DNA from: Pontibacter litorisediminis
GTDB lineage: Bacteria; Bacteroidota; Bacteroidia; Cytophagales; Hymenobacteraceae
Assembly: GCF_029360645.1 (NCBI RefSeq)
Contig: NZ_JARDUA010000011.1
Location: 32,471-96,470, forward strand
Direction of reading: 5' to 3'
Length of the DNA: 64,000 nt
The notes beneath the pieces were generated by a model. That model did no database searches. It had not been told where the DNA came from and worked only from the letters and a program-made list of their open reading frames with translations. The number at the start of each line of letters is the position of its first letter. The first letter of the stretch is position 1. The position numbers were made by a program, and so were the translations under genes. Positions 34,973 through 42,016 of the stretch are shown here, in pieces.

Positions 34973-35045
34973 TTTGTTCTTAGGTTCGTTTCAATTCTTC
35001 ACTTGCTTTTTGTGGTAAAAGGCTAGCTGGCCTTACCCATGTGCT

Positions 35046-35375
35046 CTATTTAACCCTTACATACTTCCCGCTAGGAATCAGAAAGCTGTTCTCAAGGGTA
35101 AGGGTGTCGGTATCGGTAATTTTAAAGCGTACCTGTGTTTGTGGGCTTGTCAGGTACAAGTAGCCATCCTCAACCCTGTACTCGCTGCTAACCTCTGCCG
35201 TTGCAAGCACAGTTATGGTATAGGTTGCCATTGTTTCGCCTACCTGCAGCACATACTCATCCCGCAGTTGGCCATCATCTAAGAGCTTGTATGTTCCTTC
35301 TAGGCTGTTGCCTTGCATGCTCTCGCAGCCAGTAATTACAAGTGCTACCAAGCACAGGGGTAAAAATTTGTTCAT
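35046..35375 (-). CDS. small lipoprotein of unknown function
   Basis: 109 residues. The lipobox is LVALVITGC with Cys17. The mature part is a small beta-rich domain with GTYKLLDDGQLRDEYVLQVG and YRVEDGYLYLTSPQTQ, resembling lipocalin-like proteins of Bacteroidota. It is divergent from the XRE regulator gene and upstream of the exported 136-residue gene; the two exported proteins may form a pair. An island-borne surface protein could affect phage adsorption or superinfection, but nothing in the sequence shows this. Confidence 0.7.
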   Translation of the reverse strand: MNKFLPLCLVALVITGCESMQGNSLEGTYKLLDDGQLRDEYVLQVGETMATYTITVLATAEVSSEYRVEDGYLYLTSPQTQVRFKITDTDTLTLENSFLIPSGKYVRVK

Positions 35376-35456
35376 AGGTCTCTCTTCAGTTTAGCTGGTG
35401 TTAAATTGTGTTGCTGTAGTAAAGCTTTCCCTTAGTTTCACCCCAAAGCAAAACAT

Positions 35457-35509
35457 ACTTTAATATGTTTAATATTATATGTGCAATATAATAGGTAAAC
35501 TTTAATATA
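35457..35509 (+). promoter_or_regulatory. candidate regulator operator with repeated ACTTTAATAT
   Basis: ACTTTAATATG (35457-35467) and ACTTTAATATA (35499-35509) are spaced by 42 bases (about four helical turns) in very AT-rich DNA just before the XRE-type regulator. A binding-site role is inferred. Confidence 0.4.
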
Positions 35510-35513
35510 CATA

Positions 35514-35777
35514 ATGCTGAATTTTCCCGAAAGTTTGCTCGCCATGCAGGAAAAGGAAGTAGACCCAAGGCTCAGGGTAATCGGGGAAAAAATAAAAAGA
35601 CTAAGGCTGCAAAAGGGGTACAGCTCCTACGAAAACTTTGCCTTCGACAATGGCCTGCCTCGCGTGGGGTACGGGCGGCACGAAAAGGGCAGCAACTTAA
35701 CTATGGCCAGTTTGCTGCGTATTGTTGACATCCATAACATCACTTTACGGGAGTTCTTCAGCGACATTGATGTGTAG
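35514..35777 (+). CDS. XRE-family helix-turn-helix regulator
   Basis: 87 residues, the only rightward gene of the island. The DNA-binding domain (about 20-85) has LRVIGEKIKRLRLQKGYSS, the recognition region NFAFDNGLPRVGYGRHEKGS and LTMASLLRIVDIHNITLREF, as in XRE/Cro-type regulators. The start is ATG 35514. It faces away from the lipoprotein, and a repeat pair lies in between. Such small regulators commonly control excision or cargo of islands. Its target genes cannot be read from sequence. Confidence 0.85.
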   Translation: MLNFPESLLAMQEKEVDPRLRVIGEKIKRLRLQKGYSSYENFAFDNGLPRVGYGRHEKGSNLTMASLLRIVDIHNITLREFFSDIDV

Positions 35778-35791
35778 TTTATAGCTGTACT

Positions 35792-35823
35792 GTAAGGCTT
35801 ACTTGCAGCTTTATAAGCCTTAC
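35792..35823 (+). terminator. hairpin after the XRE regulator
   Basis: 10-bp inverted repeat GTAAGGCTTA (35792-35801) with TAAGCCTTAC (35814-35823). There is no clear T run, so termination is only possible. Confidence 0.4.
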
Positions 35824-36219
35824 CTATAGGTTATATGTTATAGTGCTTCTGTAAGGCAGTTTAAGCGAGCAGGAACGTTTAAACTTATAAAAACCAGGGT
35901 ATACCTAGCCTAAGCCGCTAGGTCGCTAAAATCGCTCTAAACCGTTTTGTAGTGGGGTAGTTAGAATTGGGGAACTACACGCAACCTGAATACACTGTAG
36001 CATAAGCAAACTGGAGATTTAAGTATTGCTGTAGTAAAGGAATAAGTACGTTAGCAAGCTTCTTTCTTAGCTTTTACTTTTACTACACTTGATAACTGTG
36101 GAATACCTGCAACTAAAGATTGATTTGCTGTACATTGTACAGCATCAACGACGAAGTCGTTGATAAAATGCTTTTATACTTCTAGCCTTCATAGCTTACT
36201 ATATATTGTATACTTAAAG
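35824..36219. other. gene-free island stretch left of the iterons
   Basis: About 400 bases with no supported gene. It contains two adjacent inverted repeats (36127-36164) and AT-rich flanks; together with the iterons to the right this is the best candidate for the island replication origin. Confidence 0.5.
36127..36164. repeat. two adjacent perfect inverted repeats
   Basis: GCTGTACA-T-TGTACAGC (36127-36143) is followed directly by ATCAACGAC-GAA-GTCGTTGAT (36144-36164). Could be protein-binding sites or cruciform-forming DNA near the origin. Confidence 0.65.
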
Positions 36220-36299
36220 GGGGCTAATTGAATCAAGCTCTAGGTTTAAATGAACTAAGCCCAAGGTTTAATTGACCTATGGGCTTAGTTTAAATGACC
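36220..36299. repeat. iteron array, 22-bp period
   Basis: AGGTTTAAATGAAC (36242), AGGTTTAATTGACC (36264) and TAGTTTAAATGACC (36286) start exactly 22 bases apart; a diverged copy (GGGGCTAATTGAAT) begins at 36220 in the same phase. An inverted repeat TAAGCCCA/TGGGCTTA surrounds the third copy. The array lies just downstream of the winged-helix genes. The period of two helical turns is as seen in origins bound by Rep initiators. Confidence 0.65.
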
Positions 36300-36314
36300 T
36301 ATGGTTATACTCTC

Positions 36315-36809
36315 TCACAATTTCCGAATAGCTTTCGCCTGCAGTTTGTTTATAGCTTCAAAGTATCGGAGCCGTTGCTCGTACCTAGGCAATATCGTGG
36401 TTTTTGTACCCCTACCTGTAGTGCGCCTTACAAGGCTTGGCAAAAGCTCAATGATCCTCTCATAGTCAAGGAAGAAGATGGTGCTGTGTTTTTGCTCCTC
36501 TTCCCCTACCCAGGTGTGTATTATTCCCAGCTCTTTCTCAAACTTCTTAATAGTGCGCTTACAGGTCGATTCCGAAACACCGGTTCTGTCGCTTAGCACC
36601 TTGAATGAGTGGTAGAAGAAGGGCTGCCCTTTCTTGTACAGGAATTCATCAGCCATGGTGACTAAATAATCGAAGATAAGCTTCTGTGAGGTACCCTTCA
36701 GCAGTTTGCCTATGTAGTCCTGAAAATTTAGGTAGTAGAACGCCTGTGGGTATTTCTCTTCATAGGTCCTATCGTCAGGTATTGGCTCTTTAGTAGGTTT
36801 CTTGCTCAT
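36315..36809 (-). CDS. winged-helix replication-initiator-like protein 1
   Basis: 164 residues. Its core, RTGVSESTCKRTIKKFEKEL (about 75-95), is a helix-turn-helix, followed by YERIIELLPSLVRR. The N-terminus is Pro/Lys-rich and the C-terminus basic. It is paralogous to the next gene, which has STGLPEKTCKEALKKLISLG and YERIVKLLPYLLR at the same places. A role in replication or transcription control of the island is inferred from the adjacent iteron array. No catalytic motif is seen, so it is not a relaxase or primase. Confidence 0.75.
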   Translation of the reverse strand: MSKKPTKEPIPDDRTYEEKYPQAFYYLNFQDYIGKLLKGTSQKLIFDYLVTMADEFLYKKGQPFFYHSFKVLSDRTGVSESTCKRTIKKFEKELGIIHTWVGEEEQKHSTIFFLDYERIIELLPSLVRRTTGRGTKTTILPRYEQRLRYFEAINKLQAKAIRKL

Positions 36810-36928
36810 AATGCATTGATAAAAAGTAAGTCGCTTGAACTCATCATCTAAGGGGCAGCTAGGAGTATAACTATCAGCAGTTACCTCCTAGCTGGTTGCT
36901 ACCTTAGACTACATGAAAATGTGTGGCT

Positions 36929-37423
36929 TTAATCCTCCTCTTTTGCAAGCTCTCTCAGGCTATCCCGCATGCTCTTGAAGTACTTTGTTATCTTCTTGTA
37001 GCGCTTTTTATCTGAGCTGTCCCAAGGCTGTCGCAGTAAGTATGGCAGCAACTTAACAATCCTTTCATAATCTAGCTCGTAATAACCAGTACAGCTATCA
37101 CTATCAAGGAAGTCTCGCTCGTAGTGCGCAGAGCCTACAACTACACCTAAGCTTATGAGCTTCTTTAGCGCTTCCTTGCAGGTTTTCTCAGGTAGTCCCG
37201 TAGAATTAACAAGCTCAAGTAGGTGGAATATATAGGGACACTCTTCTGCTTTAATCATAATATCTGAGCCCCATGCTATGCGCTCAAAGAGAATGACAGT
37301 TGTCCAATCACTAAAAGCTTCCTTGTTGTAAAGGTGGTGACGATCAAAGTCGATAGCTAAAGGGTATTTCATGAAGGAGAGGGACTCTTGAGCCAATTCT
37401 GTGTTTTTCTGATACACTTTCAT
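36929..37423 (-). CDS. winged-helix replication-initiator-like protein 2
   Basis: 164 residues, the same length as the preceding paralogue. It shares the HTH core (NSTGLPEKTCKEALKKLISL), the following strand and DYERIVKLLPYLLR, and has an acidic middle (ERDFLDSDSCTGYYELDYER). The N-terminal half differs, so the two probably recognise different DNA or partners. Both lie on the minus strand between the iterons and the excisionase-like gene, forming a regulatory/replication block. Its biochemical role is unknown. Confidence 0.75.
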   Translation of the reverse strand: MKVYQKNTELAQESLSFMKYPLAIDFDRHHLYNKEAFSDWTTVILFERIAWGSDIMIKAEECPYIFHLLELVNSTGLPEKTCKEALKKLISLGVVVGSAHYERDFLDSDSCTGYYELDYERIVKLLPYLLRQPWDSSDKKRYKKITKYFKSMRDSLRELAKEED

Positions 37424-37455
37424 TTAATTAACTTTTTTATATATTAAAATTTGAT

Positions 37456-37701
37456 TTATGCTTTTTGAGTCAGTTCATACTTTATCATGTGGTATGACTT
37501 TTTGATGTGAAGCTCCATGAATTCGTCGAGGTCTGACTTCCGGTACCTGACCTGTTTGCCGGGACGATAGGAGGTGATTTTTCTGGTGCTTGTCCACTCC
37601 CTCAGTGTGGACTCCGGAATGTTTCCGAGGTACTCTACAGCTTGTTTGAAGCTTAAGAATGGGTTTGCCAGAACATTTTCGACTTTGGCTTCTTGTCTCA
37701 T
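37456..37701 (-). CDS. excisionase-like helix-turn-helix protein
   Basis: 81 residues from ATG 37699-37701. It is a MerR/excisionase-type (HTH_17) protein: LSFKQAVEYLGNIPESTLRE is the helix-turn-helix and TSYRPGKQVRYRKSDLDEFM the wing. In integrative elements such proteins bend DNA and bias integrase to excision, or regulate transcription. It lies two genes before the integrase in a colinear set. An excision function is inferred from position and family; it could instead be a transcription regulator. Confidence 0.8.
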   Translation of the reverse strand: MRQEAKVENVLANPFLSFKQAVEYLGNIPESTLREWTSTRKITSYRPGKQVRYRKSDLDEFMELHIKKSYHMIKYELTQKA

Positions 37702-37918
37702 TTTAATGCTGAATTTGTTGTTCTGAGTTGAATAACTCTACCCAACTTTTTTCCAGAGAGCATTTTGTGCCCGAAGCGGCTCTTTTGTAGGAAGATTGAA
37801 GGTGCTTTTAAAAAATTAAAGCTGTTTTAAACACGTAGAGGGGCTTTTTGCCCCTCTAAAAATAAATATGTTGTATATTAAATTTGTTTTGCGTATGGAG
37901 GCGTTTTTCAGTTGATTT

Positions 37919-39007
37919 TTAACCTAAAAAAGCACTCAATTTATGCACTGCTTCCTCTTTTGCTCTATCTACTACCTTTGCATACCTAAGTGTCATGCTG
38001 ATGCTCTTGTGGCCCATTAATTTGCTCGTGGTGTTGATATCTACACCAGCGGTCTGTAACATAGTGCCGAAGGTATGGCGAGAAGAGTGGTAGGTAAAAT
38101 ATATACCTGACTGTGTACGCCACCTGTGGATATACCTCTTAGTCTGGGTGCGGCTTTTTAGCTTGAATACAAGGTCATGTGCCCGAGCATCTTTTGTTTT
38201 TAGGTCCTGCCGCTGTAATATGTCCATTGCTTGCTTGGAGAGGGGAATAACGACTGTTTCCCCTGTCTTTGTCTGCTCCTTTATAAGTGTAAACTGCCCG
38301 TGCTTCCCCGCTGTAGGTACTATTTCCGCCCAAGTCAAGCTTTCCACGTCTGATAGCCTCAAGCCTGTATAGCAGCTGAACAGGAAAGGGTCTGTAAACC
38401 ACTGTGGTATGTTCTGAGTGTTTTGCTCTAAGATCTCTATCTGCTCCCTAGTTAAGTACTTTGGCGGGATTTCTTTTCCCCTTACCTTTTTGATGTTGGT
38501 GGCTGGATTTGCAAGGATAACCTTCTCCCTAACAGCTTGATTCAGGCATGTTGTGATAATGCCCATGTAGGAGCACACAGTAACATCTTTTATCTTGGTT
38601 CTTAGGTATTCCTGAAAGCGGTGAAGCCATTCTTCTGTTACATTCCCAAAAGTTAGCTTACCTTTTGTGTAATCATAAAGGTGGCGTCTAACGCTCTGCC
38701 AGTTTTGGTTTCTTCTTTCTGCCAGTTGTTCGAAGTAAAGTATAAAAGAAGCGGTTTTATCTGTTTTGGTAGGTAGGTCATGCTCCCCATGCGCCAGTTG
38801 CATCTCTTTCTTATGCTTTAAATAAAGGGCTTTTGCATACATTTCTTCGTAGGCATTTTTTAAGATAGGGTTCTTGCTCCTTTTGTCACTTGGGTACACA
38901 TAGAGCTTTAAGGTCTCTTTCTTACGCTGCCCGTGTTGGTAGTAGTCCAACAGTAAAGATACCTTGCCCCCTGTGAGCTTCTTTTCAACGATGTTTACTT
39001 TAGCCAT
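37919..39007 (-). CDS. int: tyrosine recombinase (integrase) of the island
   Basis: 362 residues, the usual size of Bacteroidota phage-type integrases. N-terminal arm-binding region (1-85), core-binding SAM-like domain (85-175), catalytic domain (about 185-350). Catalytic residues: Arg217 in TGLRLSD, Lys247 in QTKTGE, His307-x-x-Arg310 in YHSSRHTFG, His333 in MGHKSI and nucleophile Tyr342 in LRYAKV. All are present, so the enzyme looks active. It is next to the right attachment site and reads towards the inside. It presumably catalyses exchange at the 11-bp core in yifB. Confidence 0.95.
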   Translation of the reverse strand: MAKVNIVEKKLTGGKVSLLLDYYQHGQRKKETLKLYVYPSDKRSKNPILKNAYEEMYAKALYLKHKKEMQLAHGEHDLPTKTDKTASFILYFEQLAERRNQNWQSVRRHLYDYTKGKLTFGNVTEEWLHRFQEYLRTKIKDVTVCSYMGIITTCLNQAVREKVILANPATNIKKVRGKEIPPKYLTREQIEILEQNTQNIPQWFTDPFLFSCYTGLRLSDVESLTWAEIVPTAGKHGQFTLIKEQTKTGETVVIPLSKQAMDILQRQDLKTKDARAHDLVFKLKSRTQTKRYIHRWRTQSGIYFTYHSSRHTFGTMLQTAGVDINTTSKLMGHKSISMTLRYAKVVDRAKEEAVHKLSAFLG

Positions 39008-39446
39008 TGTCCGTAGTTGTTATTAGTTTGTACAGCTAATAACCCTAGTCACTTTTGTTTTTAAATAACTTTTAAAGGAAGTTGTAGGACTATTAGTTGG
39101 TCCCTAATTAGCCGTAAACAACCGTATTTAACTAGACGAAAAAAAACTGAAGATTTGGCTTTTTTAATATGCGACAGGCCCACTTCAAAGAGTTAGTAGC
39201 TGGTCCGAGTAAGGGGAGAGGGCTTTTCAGGTAAGGGAGGTGAGTTGACTTTCCCTAAAGAGATGGGGTACTATTGGGGTACTGTAAATATATGAGTAAC
39301 CATAAACAACCGGAGTATTTTCAGGTGTCGGGCTAACTACTAATAGGTTCTAAAACCTTAAAAGCAGCTTCTAAATGAGTTTTTACTAATGGTTAGTTAC
39401 GGTTGTTAAGGAGAGGCTTACTGGGCGAAAATAGGGGGGATTAATA
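39008..39446. other. island right end: arm-type repeats and no gene
   Basis: Contains TAAACAACCG (39115-39124, 39303-39312), an inverted related copy near 39400, the GGGGTACT pair (39265-39286) and CTAAAACCTTA (39350-39360). No gene is supported. These are likely integrase and excisionase binding sites. Confidence 0.55.
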
Positions 39447-39457
39447 ATGATGAGGTT
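39447..39457. repeat. attachment core, right copy
   Basis: ATGATGAGGTT, identical to 29263-29273. To its right is the N-terminal part of yifB, to its left the island. Confidence 0.8.
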
Positions 39458-40102
39458 ATGGCCACCGGCGGCGGCAATCTCCAGAGCGCGCTTGATGTTC
39501 TCCTGCCCCTGCACATCTGAGAAGTCGGCGGCGTACTGATCGGCAGTGTTGCTGAACAGCTCGCGGGTGTTAATTACCAGCGGCTCAATCTCGCGCGCGC
39601 CGTCCAGGAACTCGATCGCCTCCAGGATGTTGCTCACGCCGATCACGTCGAGGCTGTTCACAATGGCAGCTTCCTGGGCGTTCTGCGCCGGAAGTATAAA
39701 CCCCTTGAAGCCTTCCTTGCGCGCCTGTATGGCGATGGGCAGCACCCCTTTTATCGGCCGCAGCGAGCCATCCAGCGACAGTTCGCCCATGATCATGTAT
39801 TGGGAGGCTTTGTCGGCGGAAATCTGGCCGGAGGCGGCCAAGATTCCCATGGCGATGGTGAGGTCGTAGGAGGAGCCCTCTTTGCGGATGTCGGCAGGGG
39901 CCATGTTGATGACGATCTTCTGCCGCGGGATTTTATAGCCGAACTGTTTTAGCGCGGACTCTATGCGTTGCTCGCTTTCCTTCACGGCGTTATCCGGCAG
40001 GCCAACCAAAAAGTATTTCGTGCCGGGGCTAACGTTTACCTCTACCGTAATGGTGTAAGCGTTTACACCCTGCACGGCGCTGCCATAAGTCTTAATAAGC
40101 AT
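39447..40102 (-). pseudogene. yifB/comM-family ATPase, N-terminal part (split by the island)
   Basis: Start MLIKTYGSAVQGVNAYTITV, matching the ribosomal-S5-like N-terminal domain of YifB/ComM (GLPDNAVKESEQRIESALK, INMAPADIRKEGSSYDLTIA). The native part ends at the core, where the sequence reads GGHNLI; after the core the frame continues into island DNA for about 20 residues and stops near 39386. The Walker A and all downstream domains are displaced to 28380-29273. Hence the gene is inactive as a whole. The promoter side is intact, so the truncated N-terminal product may be made. Confidence 0.92.
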
Positions 40103-40213
40103 GTTTTCTTCTGGTAAGAAGTATAGGGTTTCAGTAGATTTTGATGCGGAACAACACTGTTTGTCAATTGATTCCAGTGGATACTTTAAAAAGTATAAAA
40201 AAGAAGCATGTGC

Positions 40214-40849
40214 TTATTCTAACCTTGTCATGTCCGGGTGCAGGGGCAGGTAGGTGTCGGTTACGTTCTGGCCCTTGGGATGGATGGTGATGGCGGTGCA
40301 GAGGCTGTCGGGCAGCGTCACCTCAAAAGCGATGCCCTGCTGCTGCGCGTCAAAAATGTACACCTGTTGCTGCTGCTCGTCCTGGTAATGCGCCAGCGGC
40401 TTCAGCCTGCCGTACTTTTGCCTTATTTCGGGCAGTGCCTTCCCGGTACCGATGCCGTCAGGTGTCTGGAACTGGGGTGAGTTTACCTGCACCTGCTGTA
40501 CCTTGGGCCTTTCGTCCTGGCCACCAAAATCTGCGACGGTATAAATTACCAGGTAGTGCTGCCCATTTAGCCAGTACAGCAGCGCCTTGCCCATGGCTGC
40601 ATCCGTGCTGTCGGGTTTGCCCAGTATACTTGTCAGTTCGCTGCCGGGCATGCCCAGTTTTACTTTGCCTATACTTTCGCCGGGGAGGATGAGGTATGTT
40701 GAGTCTGGAGTGGCAGTAGCCGGAGCGCTGGCTGTATCAGCGGGAGGTACCGCGGCGGGGGCGGCCTGCTGCTCGCTGCTTTCCTGGCTCTGGCAGGAGA
40801 GGAGGCTGAGGAAAAATACCAGGTACAGGGCTTGCTGTGATAATTTCAT
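40214..40849 (-). CDS. lipoprotein of unknown function
   Basis: 211 residues from ATG 40847-40849, which begins the lipoprotein signal MKLSQQALYLVFFLSLLSC with Cys19. The residue pattern after it is Ser/Glu/Ala/Pro/Thr-rich (linker), then LILPGESIGKVKLGMPGSEL and RVQVQVNSPQFQT-like strands. LGMPGSELTSILGKPDST resembles the beta-sheet repeat of SmpA/BamE-like or PepSY-like small domains, which is a weak resemblance. It ends at YLPLHPDMTRLE. No function is recognised. It is followed in the same direction by the broken yifB. Confidence 0.75.
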   Translation of the reverse strand: MKLSQQALYLVFFLSLLSCQSQESSEQQAAPAAVPPADTASAPATATPDSTYLILPGESIGKVKLGMPGSELTSILGKPDSTDAAMGKALLYWLNGQHYLVIYTVADFGGQDERPKVQQVQVNSPQFQTPDGIGTGKALPEIRQKYGRLKPLAHYQDEQQQQVYIFDAQQQGIAFEVTLPDSLCTAITIHPKGQNVTDTYLPLHPDMTRLE

Positions 40850-40900
40850 ACTTAAAGGTACGGACATATGCTTTAAACGTACAGCTGGCGCTTAAAAACA

Positions 40901-40938
40901 AAACCCGGACAACAGAAGCGATGCTGCCGGCCGGGTTT
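40901..40938 (-). terminator. terminator of gmhA
   Basis: 8-bp stem AAACCCGG (40901-40908) with CCGGGTTT (40931-40938), long loop, positioned after the gmhA stop on the minus strand. Confidence 0.5.
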
Positions 40939-40962
40939 TATACCTTAATGCAAAAGCTATAC

Positions 40963-41538
40963 TTACACCAGCTTCTGCTCCAGCAGAAGTATAAGGATGT
41001 GGATTACCTTGATGTGGATCTCCTGCACACGGTCGGCATAGCCGAAATGCGGCACGCGCACCTCCACGTCGCAGAGCGGGGCGAGTTTGCCGCCGTCCTT
41101 GCCGGTCAGGCCCACCACCTTCATCCCTTTGGCTTTAGCTGTTTCGGCTGCCCTAAGCACATTGCCGGAGTTGCCGCTGGTGCTGATCGCCAGGAGCACG
41201 TCGCCCTGGTTGCCCAGTGCCTCCAGGTAGCGGGAGAACACAAACTCGTAGCCGTAGTCGTTGCCCACGCAGCTCATGTGGCTGGCGTCGGAGATAGAGA
41301 TGGCGGGGATGGCCTTGCGGTCGTTGCGGTAGCGGCCGGTAAGCTCCTCGGCAAAGTGCATGGCGTCGCACATGGAGCCGCCGTTGCCGCAGCTCAGAAT
41401 TTTGCCCCCGTTTTGGATGGAGTGTGCCATGGCCTCGGCGGCCTGCTCAATGGATGCAATGTTTTGTGCATCCGACAGAAACGCAGAGAGCACTTCCTGT
41501 GCCTGCGTTAGTTCTGCAAGTATGGTAGTAGATGTCAT
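40963..41538 (-). CDS. gmhA: sedoheptulose-7-phosphate isomerase (SIS domain)
   Basis: 191 residues, the usual length. GmhA converts sedoheptulose 7-phosphate to D-glycero-D-manno-heptose 7-phosphate for lipopolysaccharide heptose. Motifs: KILSCGNGGSMCDAMHFAEE (SIS phosphate-binding loop), TGRYRNDRKAIPAISISD, YGYEFVFSRYLEALGNQGDV, LLAISTSGNSGNVLRAAETA and GGKLAPLCDVEVRVP. The His and Glu of the active site are in the usual places. The small membrane protein gene at 41547 starts upstream on the same strand, 9 bases away. Confidence 0.93.
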   Translation of the reverse strand: MTSTTILAELTQAQEVLSAFLSDAQNIASIEQAAEAMAHSIQNGGKILSCGNGGSMCDAMHFAEELTGRYRNDRKAIPAISISDASHMSCVGNDYGYEFVFSRYLEALGNQGDVLLAISTSGNSGNVLRAAETAKAKGMKVVGLTGKDGGKLAPLCDVEVRVPHFGYADRVQEIHIKVIHILILLLEQKLV

Positions 41539-41546
41539 GTGTGGTT

Positions 41547-41888
41547 TTAGGCAACCTCCGCCTGGTGTTCCTCGGCGTAGGTTTCTTTGTAGCTGTTGCT
41601 TCTGAACGCCTGGCGCCTCTCGTACAGTGTGGCTTTCAGGTTATTTATCTTCAGTTCGGCACGGTACTGCTCGTGCTTCAGGTCGGCTACGTAAATGCTG
41701 CTCATCAGGACACGGGCCAGCATCACCACGCCGCCAATAGCCACCAGCGCCTTGTACAGGGTCAGTATCCTGTCTTCTGCGTTTGTTTCCAAAATAGCAT
41801 TTTCGTCTATAGCTCCAATCAGGAGCAGTACCGTGAAGATGATATAACCAAACACAAGTACATCGAGGAGTGCTTTCAAAGCTTTCAT
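41547..41888 (-). CDS. small membrane protein of unknown function
   Basis: 113 residues, with two predicted membrane helices (about 10-30, LVFGYIIFTVLLLIGA, and 45-65, ALVAIGGVVMLARVLMSSIY) and a basic/acidic cytosolic tail with ELKINNLKATLYERRQAFRS. No enzyme motif. It starts upstream of gmhA by 9 bases on the same strand, so the two are probably cotranscribed. Function unknown. Confidence 0.75.
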   Translation of the reverse strand: MKALKALLDVLVFGYIIFTVLLLIGAIDENAILETNAEDRILTLYKALVAIGGVVMLARVLMSSIYVADLKHEQYRAELKINNLKATLYERRQAFRSNSYKETYAEEHQAEVA

Positions 41889-42016
41889 GCTGCCTTAGCG
41901 AATTGTGTACAACAACTGTTTGGTTAAAATTAGCAAAAAAATATTATTTACAAATACTATGTAGCTTTAAGTTTGCGTCTTATGCTGTATCGGTATTCAG
42001 GAAGTGCAAATTAAGG

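Larger units (their letters stand above)
29263..39457. mobile_element. integrated island of about 10.2 kb inside yifB, with CBASS-like cargo
   Basis: The island is bounded by the 11-bp direct repeat ATGATGAGGTT (29263-29273 and 39447-39457), which is coding sequence of yifB (AACCTCATCAT, His-Asn-Leu-Ile). The interior is clearly more AT-rich than the host. It carries, from right to left: tyrosine integrase, excisionase-like protein, two winged-helix proteins, iterons, a rightward regulator, two exported proteins and a CBASS-like operon. No relaxase, capsid or transposase is seen, so it is best described as an integrative element or phage-satellite-like island. The alternative, a defective prophage, is not supported by any structural gene. 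Confidence 0.88.

Noticed and set aside
29263..39457. Island as a Tn7-like or IS-driven insertion
   Set aside because: No transposase or transposon ends; the boundary repeat is 11 bp and an intact tyrosine integrase is present.
29263..39457. Island as a complete prophage
   Set aside because: No capsid, terminase, portal, tail or lysis gene is visible.
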